Below, piece by piece: positions 1-6,885 of a stretch of DNA of 10,413 nucleotides (positions are counted from its first letter, which is position 1; each line of letters opens with the position of its first letter). Origin of the DNA: JBFWIW01 sp050253535 (GTDB lineage Bacteria; Bacillota; Clostridia; Oscillospirales; Oscillospiraceae); the NCBI GenBank assembly GCA_050253535.1, contig JBFWIW010000084.1:1-10413 (forward strand), written 5' to 3'. Position numbers and translations under genes: made by a program. The notes beneath the pieces are model-generated. The model saw nothing but the letters and a program-made list of their open reading frames with translations, did not search any database and was not told the origin of the DNA.

Positions 1-373
1 TCATATCGACGGTACCTTTCACGCTTATATCCTTCACGAATATTCCCGAAGACGAACCGATGCCGTCGATAAAACCGAACAGGCCGGCGTATGAATACGC
101 CCCGTTTATACACATGTTGGATACCGTGTGTCCGCCGCCGTCGAAGGAGCCTTTGAAGCCGTTTGAATAATCCGACCCGATAGGGACCCAGTAATGGTCC
201 CCGAGGTCGATATCATTTGTGAGCGTCACCGTATAATCAGAATATGCTGTGCCTGAATTGACCATGTACGCCAGGCGCGCGAGCTGCGCCGCGCTGCTTA
301 TCGTGATGGTCTTCGCTGAAGCGTCCTCCGCGGCGTACGCTTCGGCGTAGTTGTTTTCATCCGTCCAGTTGCC
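1..373. repeat. Second copy of a 1755-bp coding tandem repeat (partial)
   Basis: Bases 1-373 match 1756-2128 at a constant offset of 1755 bp (585 codons, in frame). I count 9 substitutions and no gaps over the 373 bases, about 97.6% identity. The match ends sharply at 373/2128, directly after the codons for GNWTDE (minus-strand sense): one copy is preceded by the signal peptide, the other by the end of the previous unit (IPADPH). How far the second copy continues cannot be seen. Confidence 0.95.
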
Positions 374-2230
374 ATGCGGGTCGGCCGGTATGCTCTCGAC
401 CACCGTCACGACGATTTTGTAATAATTTACCGACGTCTGATCCGCCAAAGTTACCTTGACGATGAAGAAATCCCCGTCGGTTATCGCTTGGTTCGCATAT
501 GCCGTGTCCGTTTCAAAGCCCGACGTGTCCGCGCCGGAGGCGTATTTCACCGCTTTGAGCGCCGCGTTTACGTCTTTCTTGTCAAACAGCGTGATGTATT
601 CGCCCGTATTGGTCGTGTCCGCCGCCTGCACCAGCGTGATGGTCGCGGATCCCACCGTTTCCGAGCCGAGCGTTTCGCCCGGCGTGCCGAGGTCCGTCAC
701 CGTCCGGCCCTTGATGGTCGATGAGCCTTTCAGATCCGCGCTGGGCTTCTCCGTCCACTTTGCGTAAAGCGTCAAATCATCCGTTACGTTGCCGCTGAAA
801 TCATACTGCGTTACGTAAGACGAGTCTTTAAACCAGCCGCCGAACGTATAGCCCTCCTGTGCCTCCGGGTCATCCGGCGCCGTTACCGCGCCGCCGTTCG
901 AGCCGCCGAGGGTATAACTTGAACCGTCGCTTGAAAAGGTCACCGTGTAGGTACTGAAGCCGGGATATCCGTTATTCACGCCGTCAACGGCGATCCAGGC
1001 CTCGGCGCCATTTATGCCGGCCGCTTCTTTGTTCAGGGCGCTTAAGACCGTCATCGCCGAATAGTCCCCGTCGCCTCCGAGGGCGGCGGTATTTTTAAGC
1101 TGGCTTTCCGTAAGGGACATGAGACCGTCCGGGGCCGTTCCAATTCCGAAAGCGCTGTCCGTGGTGCTTCCCAGCCAGTAGCTGTTCGTCGCGGTTAAAT
1201 TGTATTCGGCACAACCGGCAAAGCCGCCGACGTATGCCGCCGTGCCGCTTCCCGAAACGGAACCGCTCGAATAACAGTTGTCCGTCTCCACCGAATACGA
1301 TATATATCCGAACATCCCGCCGGCATAACAAGTGTCGCCGGAAGCCGTACCGGACACCTCTCCCGACGCGTACGAGTTATAAATGCAGGCGGAAGCGGCT
1401 TCGCCGAACAATCCGCCCGCATATGCCGGGTACCCGGTGGAAGCGGCGGAAACCGCGGACGTGGACGCGCAGTTCACGACGGATGCGCCGGCGCAGCGCC
1501 CTATCAGCCCGCCTGCCCAGACGGAACCCTTTGGGCCGGTCTGCGCGGCGCTCAGCGTTCCGGACGAGCTGCAGCCCGTTAACGATATGCCGTCGCTGCT
1601 GTTGTAAGTTTCGCCGCAGATCCCGCCGACCCAGGCATGTTCATAAGTCCCGGAAACGGAGGCCGTGATATCCACATCCGAAGAGCAGTTTTCAAACGAT
1701 CCGACGTCACGTGAAAATCCGGCAACGCCTCCGGCCTCGATCGATTGCGTAGCGGTCATATCGACGGTACCTTTCACGCTTATATCCTTCACGAATATTC
1801 CCGAAGACGAACCGATGCCGTCGATAAAACCGAACAGGCCGGCGTATGAATACGCCCCGTTTATACACATGTTGGATACCGTATGGCCGCCGCCGTCGAA
1901 AGAGCCTTTGAAGCCGTTTGAATAATCCGACCCTATAGGGACCCAGTAATGATCCCCGAGGTCGATATCATCTGTGAGCGTCACCGTATAATCGGAATAT
2001 GCTGTGCCTGAATTGACCATGTACGCCAGGCGCGCGAGCTGCGCCTCGCTGCTTATCGTGATGGTCTTCGCTGAAGCGTCCTCCGCGGCGTACGCTTCCG
2101 CGTAGTTGTTTTCATCCGTCCAGTTGCCGGAAGCGGCCTTTGCCGGAAGCGTCAACGCAGGCATGAGGCTCAGCACCAGCGCCAGAGTCAGGAGGACCGG
2201 CATGAGTCTTTTGCGAATACTGCTTTTCAT
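1..2230 (-). CDS. Large exported GLUG-motif / InlB B-repeat surface protein, 3' end outside window
   Basis: The minus-strand frame is open from the ATG at 2230 to the window edge (743 codons seen, no stop), so the C-terminus and any wall anchor are missing. GGGGAAG at 2236-2242 is a good ribosome site. Residues 1-33 are a signal peptide: basic MKSSIRKR, a hydrophobic LLTLALVLSL core, and an A-K-A cleavage site. Residues 35-125 resemble the N-terminal part of GLUG proteins (IDLGDHYWVPIG, then GSFDGGGHTVSNM). Residues 130-340 carry seven GLUG-like motifs (AGLFG, AGGVAG, VGGICG, AGGLIG, AGGLFG, AGGMFG, VGGFAG), expected to form a beta-solenoid. Residues 427-493 are an InlB/Listeria-Bacteroides repeat ending LTLYAKWTE. 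Residues 494-619 are an unassigned beta-rich domain. At residue 620 the GNWTDENN block starts again, so the protein is built of 585-residue units. Such proteins act at the cell surface, often as adhesins; the ligand here is unknown. It sits 27 nt behind the pseudo-receiver gene and is probably co-transcribed with it. Confidence 0.9.
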   Translation of the reverse strand, partial: MKSSIRKRLMPVLLTLALVLSLMPALTLPAKAASGNWTDENNYAEAYAAEDASAKTITISSEAQLARLAYMVNSGTAYSDYTVTLTDDIDLGDHYWVPIGSDYSNGFKGSFDGGGHTVSNMCINGAYSYAGLFGFIDGIGSSSGIFVKDISVKGTVDMTATQSIEAGGVAGFSRDVGSFENCSSDVDITASVSGTYEHAWVGGICGETYNSSDGISLTGCSSSGTLSAAQTGPKGSVWAGGLIGRCAGASVVNCASTSAVSAASTGYPAYAGGLFGEAASACIYNSYASGEVSGTASGDTCYAGGMFGYISYSVETDNCYSSGSVSGSGTAAYVGGFAGCAEYNLTATNSYWLGSTTDSAFGIGTAPDGLMSLTESQLKNTAALGGDGDYSAMTVLSALNKEAAGINGAEAWIAVDGVNNGYPGFSTYTVTFSSDGSSYTLGGSNGGAVTAPDDPEAQEGYTFGGWFKDSSYVTQYDFSGNVTDDLTLYAKWTEKPSADLKGSSTIKGRTVTDLGTPGETLGSETVGSATITLVQAADTTNTGEYITLFDKKDVNAALKAVKYASGADTSGFETDTAYANQAITDGDFFIVKVTLADQTSVNYYKIVVTVVESIPADPHGNWTDENNYAEAYAAEDASAKTITISSAAQLARLAYMVNSGTAYSDYTVTLTNDIDLGDHYWVPIGSDYSNGFKGSFDGGGHTVSNMCINGAYSYAGLFGFIDGIGSSSGIFVKDISVKGTVDM
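1756..2128. repeat. First copy of the 1755-bp coding tandem repeat (matching part)
   Basis: This is the partner of bases 1-373 and encodes residues 35-158 of the surface protein, from GNWTDEN to GTVDM. Most of the nine differences are silent or conservative (for example TDDIDL versus TNDIDL), so both copies look to be under the same constraint or recently duplicated. Confidence 0.95.
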
Positions 2231-2257
2231 TTTATCTTCCCCTTTTCTATCATTTTC

Positions 2258-2668
2258 TTATGTTTTATCTGTCGTCGGGTGCTTTGTTTTATCCGCTTTC
2301 GTCGGAGGACGGGCGCATTTTTTCAGGTTTCCGACACATTTTATGACTTTTTCCTTTTCCACCGGGCAGAGCAGAAAGCCGTCTGCCCCGGTCTCGAAGG
2401 CGTCGAGAGCAGATTTTTTCTCGTCTGACAGAAAGACAATTGGCACGCGGCTGCCCGCGGCTCTCAGCGCCTCGCCGGTTTTGAATCCCGGAAAACCCGC
2501 TCTCCCGGCGTGGATGAACACCGCGTCCGGCCTTTCCGTCGCCGCTTTTTCTAAGAACAGCTCCCTGGTCTTGATTACGGACACCATCTCGATATCGCCG
2601 CACTCCGAGAACCACTCGAGCAGCTTTTCCGTGCCGGATACCCCATCGTCCAGCAGCAGTATCCGCAT
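2258..2668 (-). CDS. Degenerate (pseudo-)receiver domain protein, phosphoacceptor Asp replaced by His
   Basis: A 136-residue, single-domain, CheY-like protein. The start ATG at 2668 lies behind GGGAAGGGGG. Visible receiver landmarks: MRILLLDDG gives the acidic pair D7 D8; VPIVFLSD gives the Thr/Ser position as S81; ALDAFETGADGFLLCPVEKEKV matches the alpha4-beta5-alpha5 part. Two catalytic residues are missing: in DAVFIHAGRAGFPG the phosphorylated Asp is H53, and in FLLCPVEKE the invariant Lys is C101. It should therefore not be phosphorylated in the usual way and may act as a constitutive or ligand/protein-binding receiver. The tail after about residue 117 is short, Lys/Thr rich, and has no output domain. 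It is the first gene after the SARP-type promoter and lies 27 nt ahead of the giant surface protein gene, so it may tune that gene or the two-component system upstream. The receiver fold is fairly sure; the role is inference. Confidence 0.85.
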   Translation of the reverse strand: MRILLLDDGVSGTEKLLEWFSECGDIEMVSVIKTRELFLEKAATERPDAVFIHAGRAGFPGFKTGEALRAAGSRVPIVFLSDEKKSALDAFETGADGFLLCPVEKEKVIKCVGNLKKCARPPTKADKTKHPTTDKT

Positions 2669-2720
2669 GGCATACGCCCCCTTCCCTCATAAAAATAGCT
2701 TAATTTGGTTATATGCTTTA

Positions 2721-2726
2721 ATTGTA
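2721..2726 (-). promoter_or_regulatory. -10 box (TACAAT) of the pseudo-receiver/surface protein operon
   Basis: Read on the minus strand this is TACAAT, one mismatch from TATAAT. It lies about 52 bp before the ATG at 2668 and after the upstream operon's terminator. No convincing -35 hexamer is found 16-18 bp upstream; that place is occupied by the direct repeats. This is the pattern of an activator-dependent promoter. No start site has been mapped; the call rests on sequence only. Confidence 0.55.
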
Positions 2727-2734
2727 CTCGGGCA

Positions 2735-2756
2735 TTCTCCCAAAATTCTCCCAAAA
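2735..2756 (-). promoter_or_regulatory. Tandem 11-bp direct repeat, probable operator of the SARP-like regulator
   Basis: Two perfect, abutting copies of TTTTGGGAGAA on the minus strand (2756-2746 and 2745-2735). The downstream copy ends exactly 8 bp before the TACAAT -10 box. SARP-family activators are known to bind heptamer direct repeats spaced 11 bp apart with the 3' repeat 8 bp from the -10 element. A gene with the SARP domain order (winged helix plus BTAD) lies directly upstream at 2884-3993. Its binding here is therefore a strong inference, not an observation. Confidence 0.6.
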
Positions 2757-2810
2757 CAGCCTTTTTTCGACAGTAAAATATAATATTTCAAAATTATTTT
2801 CGGCAGGGTA

Positions 2811-2852
2811 TAAAAAAAGTCCGTGCGCCCGCCTTTCGGCAGGTACACGGAC
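2811..2852 (-). terminator. Intrinsic terminator of the kinase/response regulator operon
   Basis: On the minus strand GTCCGTG (2852-2846) pairs with CACGGAC (2825-2819) through an inner, imperfect GC-rich stem with a GAAA loop. A run of seven T (2818-2812) follows. It lies about 30 nt after the stop codon of the response regulator, so it should separate that operon from the pseudo-receiver operon. Confidence 0.85.
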
Positions 2853-2883
2853 GCAGTCGTAATTTGTCGTTGTCTATGATCTT

Positions 2884-3993
2884 TTATTTTTTGAAAACGC
2901 TTTTCTGCATTTCCTCATGGATTTTATTTATTCTTTCGCCCGGTTCAATGCCCAGCTCGCCTGTCAATATCCGGCTGTATTCGCGGTAATGCTTAGCCGC
3001 TTTTGATTTGGCGCCCATGCGGCCGTAGAGCTCGAGAAGCAGTGCCGTTATGGATTCCTCATAGGGACTTTTTTCAAACGCATTTAAAAGAAGTTTCTCC
3101 GCAGACTCGAAATCGCCGCTTTCTGTCAATGCTTTTGAAAGGGTCAGCGCTGCCTGGGCGAAATCCAGCGACAGCCTTTCCCGCTCGGCCTCGGCCCAAA
3201 GCCAGCCGCTTCCCTCAAAGTATTGTCCCGCATACGGCGGCATGTCGGCGTCCAAAATCCCCCGGCCTTCTTTTATCTTTTCGCGCAGCTCCCGGAAACG
3301 CTCGACATCCACATCCGCGTCGCCGAGTTCCAGCCGGTAACAACCGCTTATACAAACCTGCTCCCGCTTTATCCCGTAGTTTTCCAGCGTTTTGCGTATG
3401 TAGTACACGGCGCTGTGGAGTTGATGGGCCGCGCGCTCCGGCTCCGCATCCGGCCATACCGCCTCAACGATCTCGTCCCTTGACACGCTTTTTCCTCTGT
3501 TATGGAGCAGGAAGGCAAATAGCTCCTCTGTTTTTCCCGAGCGCCATTTTATCGGCTCGCCGCCGTCCCATCCGATTTGGAACCTGCCAAAGCATTTGAT
3601 TGCCAGACATCTTTCCGGAGGATTTCCGCGTTCGGTTTTTTCCCGCAGCCGTTTGAGCGTCTTTTCAAGGCGTACCTTTGCGACGGGCTTTAAAATGTAG
3701 TCGAGCGCGTACAGTTCAAACGCCTCGACGGCGTATTGATCGTATGCAGTCACGAATACTATGTTCGTTCCGGGACACCTGTCGAGGATCATCGAGGCCG
3801 CGTCCAGGCCCGAAAGCTGAGGCATATTGATATCCAGAAACACCGCCTGAGGTTTTGTTTTTCCGACTGCCGCGATGCCTTTCAGCGGGTCCACATACAT
3901 TCCCGCCACCTCGATATCGCCCGTGCCGCGCAGCAAATATTCAAGTTCCCTCAGCGCCGGCCTCTCGTCGTCAATCAATATTATACTAATCAA
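2884..3993 (-). CDS. Response regulator with winged-helix and BTAD domains (SARP-like transcriptional activator)
   Basis: Transcription activator of a two-component system, 369 residues from the chosen TTG start. Receiver domain, residues 1-120: acidic pair D8 D9, phosphoacceptor D54 in AVFLDINMP, T82 in VFVTAYD, K102 in DYILKPV, all conserved. OmpR-type winged helix, about 130-222: LAIKCFGRFQI, then EELFAFLLHNRGKSVSRDEI and VWPD. Bacterial transcriptional activator domain (BTAD, TPR-like), about 227-365: DVERFRELREK, then YAGQYFEGSGWLWAEAERER and LGIEPGERI. TTG at 3993-3991 is preferred because GGAGG (4006-4002) stands 8 nt ahead and the protein then opens MISIILIDDE as receivers do; a GTG at 4035 would add 14 residues without an evident ribosome site. 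The TTG overlaps the kinase stop codon as TTGA, implying translational coupling. Its likely target is the direct repeat at 2735-2756. Confidence 0.92.
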   Translation of the reverse strand: MISIILIDDERPALRELEYLLRGTGDIEVAGMYVDPLKGIAAVGKTKPQAVFLDINMPQLSGLDAASMILDRCPGTNIVFVTAYDQYAVEAFELYALDYILKPVAKVRLEKTLKRLREKTERGNPPERCLAIKCFGRFQIGWDGGEPIKWRSGKTEELFAFLLHNRGKSVSRDEIVEAVWPDAEPERAAHQLHSAVYYIRKTLENYGIKREQVCISGCYRLELGDADVDVERFRELREKIKEGRGILDADMPPYAGQYFEGSGWLWAEAERERLSLDFAQAALTLSKALTESGDFESAEKLLLNAFEKSPYEESITALLLELYGRMGAKSKAAKHYREYSRILTGELGIEPGERINKIHEEMQKSVFKK

Positions 3994-5873
3994 TTTGATT
4001 TCCTCCGTTTTCTTGCTTTCAGAGGGATTTCCCACGAGACCTCCGTCCCTTTCCCAACCTCGCTTTGTATATTCAGCTTTTTCCCATAAAGCACACGCAG
4101 CCTCTGGGAAATGTTCGCAAGCCCGACGCCGCTTGTTTCATTCTCGGTGATATGGGAAAGCTCCGGAGTGCTGATGCCGACGCCGTCGTCCTTAACAGAA
4201 AACCTCAGCGAGCCGCCCCGGTTCTCGACCCGGATATCGATCCTGCCGCCCTCCGGCTTCGGCAGTATGCCGTGGATGACCGCGTTCTCCACAACCGGCT
4301 GCAGCATACAGGACGGAACCATGATTTCCTGATTTTCCGGCTGCCCAAAGCTGACTTTGATCCGCTCTTCGAACCGCGCCTGCTCGATATTCAGATATGC
4401 CTGCGTCAGCCTGATCTCGTCCTTCAGCGGAACAAGCTGACCCGTTCCCTTGAAATCAAAACTTTTCCTGAGGTATTCGCTGAAATCGGCCATCAGCTCC
4501 CTCGCTTTATCCGGATCATAGCGCGAGGTGGAAATAAATGTGTTCATGGAATTGTACAGGAAATGCGGCTTGATCTGTGCCTGCAGGAACTTCAGCTCCG
4601 CGTTCGTCTTGGCCTCGTGGTACTCTTTGATCCGCTTTGCCTGTATAAACATCTGTATGAGAAGTACCATATAAATGGCAATGTAAAAAGTAGCGCCTAA
4701 TGCGCTGTCAAATTTATTCGCATAAAACATGGAATCATACAGGAACGTGGCCAGAAATATGAATATGCACAGCAGATTTAATAGTCCGTCCGTTTTATTA
4801 TTTTTGAGTCCGGCCGCAGTAATAACAATACTGCATAAGAGTACCGCAAAGAAATTAAAATTCAACAGGCCGACCGGAAATGCGCCGGAATTGATGACTT
4901 TGCTGAAGAAGAGGGGAGAAGTAATGATAAAGAACAGCTGCCAGCATATTGAAGTTATTAAAATGATTCTGCAGACGATATGTGATACCCTTGATTCAAA
5001 AAGGCTGTGAAAAAACGCAGCCAAAAAGAAAGCGCCCCATATGTATGACGAATAGCACAGGAAAATCACTCTGTCAATGTTCAGCCAGGGGAGCAGTCTC
5101 GGGAGCAGGTTGAATTCCAGGCCGTCGGCAAAGAACAAGCTGAATATGCACAGGAGGAAAAAATAAAAAGTGTATTTTTGACCTCTGTGCAGGAATGACA
5201 TGGCCAGATAAAAGGCTGCAATGATAAGAAGCGCGCCGTAAAGCAGCGCCGTTTTAATGACGTTCGAATCATAAAGGCCCGAGATATCCGCGCTGTTTCC
5301 CAAAAATGCGGCGGACCAGAACCCGCTTAGTCCGTAATGATAGTTCGACGTCTGAATGACAATATCAAATTCGGATGCAGGCAGACTGAAGTAAACGTCC
5401 TGAGAGCGGAACTCTCCTATCTCATCTGCGGCATTGTCCGCGACATGCCCTGTCGACTCGATTAAATCTCCATCAACATATAAATTATAGGCGCTGGAAA
5501 AGTTGCCGATGTAAAGGCCTAATTGCGTACCTTCCGGAAGGTCTGATATCACATGAAGCCGGTATGTGGCATAGCCTTCTGATGGAAGTTTTATTCCGTT
5601 TAAAGTGTACTTCGTCCATGAACTTGGGATTTCCGCGTACAGATCCGGTGTTGCGGTCATTAAATCATCATAAAACAAAAACTTGTCCCAGTAAAATTCC
5701 CACTGACCGTCAAGCGAGATCATTCCGTCATTTCCAAAATCCCATTTTGTCAGGTCCAGCGTTCCACGCGAGGCCCCGGCGGAGGTGTCGTTCCCCGCGC
5801 TCTCAGCGCAGCCGGACAGCCCAAGACCGAAAAGAATGATTAAGATAAGCAAAATGCACTGTGATTTTCTCAT
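3990..5873 (-). CDS. Membrane sensor histidine kinase: lipobox, 7TMR-DISM-type sensor, LytS-like kinase
   Basis: A 627-residue sensor kinase partner of the downstream response regulator. Residues 1-22 are a lipoprotein-type signal (MRKSQC, hydrophobic stretch, LSGC with C22). Residues 36-200 are an extracellular beta-sandwich domain like those of 7TMR-DISM receptors (LDGQWEFYWDK, EIPSSWTKY, GYATYRLHV). Residues 208-420 hold about seven hydrophobic helices. After a short linker, LQAQIKPHFLYNSMNTF carries the phospho-accepting H437 of the His_kinase (LytS/YehU) class, and the ATPase part shows an N box (LQPVVENAVIHG, N530), DDGVGI and GVGLANISQRL. ATG 5873 is chosen over an in-frame ATG at 6002: it has GGGGAG 8 nt upstream, starts exactly at the signal peptide, and leaves room for a promoter at 5949-5954. 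It overlaps the regulator's start by two bases. The signal sensed is unknown; the galactose-binding-like fold suggests a small molecule or carbohydrate. Confidence 0.93.
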   Translation of the reverse strand: MRKSQCILLILIILFGLGLSGCAESAGNDTSAGASRGTLDLTKWDFGNDGMISLDGQWEFYWDKFLFYDDLMTATPDLYAEIPSSWTKYTLNGIKLPSEGYATYRLHVISDLPEGTQLGLYIGNFSSAYNLYVDGDLIESTGHVADNAADEIGEFRSQDVYFSLPASEFDIVIQTSNYHYGLSGFWSAAFLGNSADISGLYDSNVIKTALLYGALLIIAAFYLAMSFLHRGQKYTFYFFLLCIFSLFFADGLEFNLLPRLLPWLNIDRVIFLCYSSYIWGAFFLAAFFHSLFESRVSHIVCRIILITSICWQLFFIITSPLFFSKVINSGAFPVGLLNFNFFAVLLCSIVITAAGLKNNKTDGLLNLLCIFIFLATFLYDSMFYANKFDSALGATFYIAIYMVLLIQMFIQAKRIKEYHEAKTNAELKFLQAQIKPHFLYNSMNTFISTSRYDPDKARELMADFSEYLRKSFDFKGTGQLVPLKDEIRLTQAYLNIEQARFEERIKVSFGQPENQEIMVPSCMLQPVVENAVIHGILPKPEGGRIDIRVENRGGSLRFSVKDDGVGISTPELSHITENETSGVGLANISQRLRVLYGKKLNIQSEVGKGTEVSWEIPLKARKRRKSN

Positions 5874-5948
5874 ATAAGCAGCTCCCCAATCGGGCAGATC
5901 AGTATTCGGAAAAGTCCTTAATCGGTTATCTGGAAAATTTTTATCTTT

Positions 5949-5954
5949 ATTGTA
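5949..5954 (-). promoter_or_regulatory. Possible extended -10 box of the kinase/regulator operon
   Basis: Minus-strand TGTTACAAT contains TACAAT with the TGn extension. It lies about 76 bp before the kinase ATG at 5873. The -35 region (GGAAAT/CGGAAA) is poor, which an extended -10 can compensate for. The SARP-type 11-bp repeat found at 2735-2756 is not present here, so autoregulation by the same site is not supported. Confidence 0.35.
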
Positions 5955-5980
5955 ACACACATATATAAAGATTTCCGCAT

Positions 5981-6666
5981 TCACTTTGTATTTGGCAGCC
6001 ATATCGCCTCTTTTAAATTATCAAATAAGCCCAGCAGCATATTTTTTTCGCTGCGCAGTTCCTCTATCTCCTCAGTCAGCGCTGCAATTTGGCGGGACAG
6101 CTCAATTTGCTTTGCCACACGAAGAACGGGCATAGCTTTTTTCCCGGCAAGCTGATCACGGCGTTCTTTTTATCTTTTAGATGATTCACGATTTCCGTAT
6201 ACTTGCGGAAATCCGGTAATATGACGTTAAAAGTATTTGAGATTTTTCGTTTTGATGATTGCGTGTGCAGTAGCTGGTAGCGGAAGATCAGCATATTCTG
6301 CCGCACGGTCTCCATAGCCTCGGCTATAACGGGGATGGTATTCTTCACAGTAGCCAGGAGCTTTACTACCTGTGCTTTAAGTTCGCGCAACAGTTTGTTG
6401 TCTGCCTTGATCCGGTGATTGATTTCACAGCGGTCGGATACGACGCCCTTGCATTGCGCGTGGGGCAATATTCCAGCGCTTAAAGGCATAAAGGTCGTTT
6501 GAATATTACTGTCCGCATTCAGATCTTCAATATATCGGTTACTATCTAGATAACTGCAATAACGCCGCATTAAGGCAAAACTAAAAGGTTTGCCGTCCGC
6601 TCTGCACAGACAGCAAACCCTGACGGCTGCTTTATTAAATATTAGTCTAACTTTTGGGGAACTCAA
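5981..6666 (-). pseudogene. Frameshifted remnant of a larger gene, coiled-coil C-terminus (perhaps a mobilization/relaxase-type protein)
   Basis: One frame (from about 6600 to 6165) reads through MRRYCSYLDSNRYIEDLN, then IKADNKLLRELKAQVVKLL and AIAEAMETV-like helical sequence to VNHLKDKK. At the A run 6171-6167 the sensible reading moves to another frame: KERRDQLAGKKAMPVL, then IELSRQIAALTEEIEELRSE, ending at TGA 5983-5981. In the first frame the sequence turns to nonsense (NAVISLPGKKLCPFFVW) and stops at 6076. Together the two parts make a continuous, heptad-like helical tail of about 200 residues, so this is a decayed gene with a one- or two-base indel. Upstream of about 6600 the sequence is not recognisable, so the N-terminus with any catalytic domain is gone. 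The tail reminds me of C-terminal regions of MobA/MobL-type relaxases of gut Firmicutes, but no catalytic motif is present to prove it. A sequencing error at the A run would remove the frameshift but not the truncation. Confidence 0.6.
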
Positions 6667-6711
6667 ATTTTGCCGGCTGGGTACTATTTTTTTGTTTTTT
6701 TACGATATTAT

Positions 6712-6767
6712 ATTACCACAAAACGGGATAAATTACAAGTCTTGTACATCTCCTGTAATGTGGTTAT
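6712..6767. promoter_or_regulatory. Nested inverted repeats upstream of the 6886 gene, possible operator
   Basis: A perfect 13-bp palindrome TACAAGTCTTGTA (6734-6746) is enclosed by outer arms ATTACCACA (6712-6720) and TGTGGTTAT (6759-6767; 8 of 9 pairs). Both have nearly the same centre (6740). The element lies just upstream of the possible -10 box at 6770-6775, a normal place for a regulator site. No regulator is known. Confidence 0.35.
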
Positions 6768-6769
6768 GC

Positions 6770-6775
6770 TATAAG
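6770..6775 (+). promoter_or_regulatory. Possible extended -10 box (TGCTATAAG)
   Basis: TATAAG preceded by TGC gives an extended -10 with five of six consensus bases. No good -35 is seen. A start near 6782 would leave about a 100-nt leader before the chosen ATG at 6886. Confidence 0.35.
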
Positions 6776-6885
6776 CGTGAAATGTTGGTATGAATATCAC
6801 ACTAAATGATGGAATGATCAATTTTTCGCCGCCAGTGCGGCAATCGAAATTGATGTGCTGCGCGTCAGCGCAGGAAAGGTATAAT

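Noticed and set aside
374..2783. Several open frames on the plus strand (374-724, 456-767, 1234-1668, 1665-1925, 2106-2783) and minus-strand 1095-1331, 1195-1422
   Set aside because: They are antisense or out-of-frame readings of the surface protein and pseudo-receiver genes, have no ribosome sites, and give low-complexity Arg/Ser-rich proteins.
3003..5839. Plus-strand open frames within the kinase and regulator genes (for example 3003-3599, 4065-4700, 5564-5839)
   Set aside because: Antisense shadows of well-supported genes on the minus strand.
5874..6002. In-frame ATG at 6002 giving a kinase 43 residues longer
   Set aside because: The extension has no family likeness, would bury the lipoprotein signal, overlaps the end of the broken gene in another frame, and covers the possible promoter at 5949-5954.
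6590..6640. Imperfect inverted repeat TTTGCYGTC/GACGGCAAA near the start of the broken gene
   Set aside because: Short, one wobble, no T-run in the right place and no matching copy elsewhere, so neither a terminator nor a transposon end can be supported.
6790..6885. Longer start for the DUF6323-like gene
   Set aside because: No ribosome site before 6790 and only about 8 nt after the possible transcription start; the ATG at 6886 has a clear AAAGG site.
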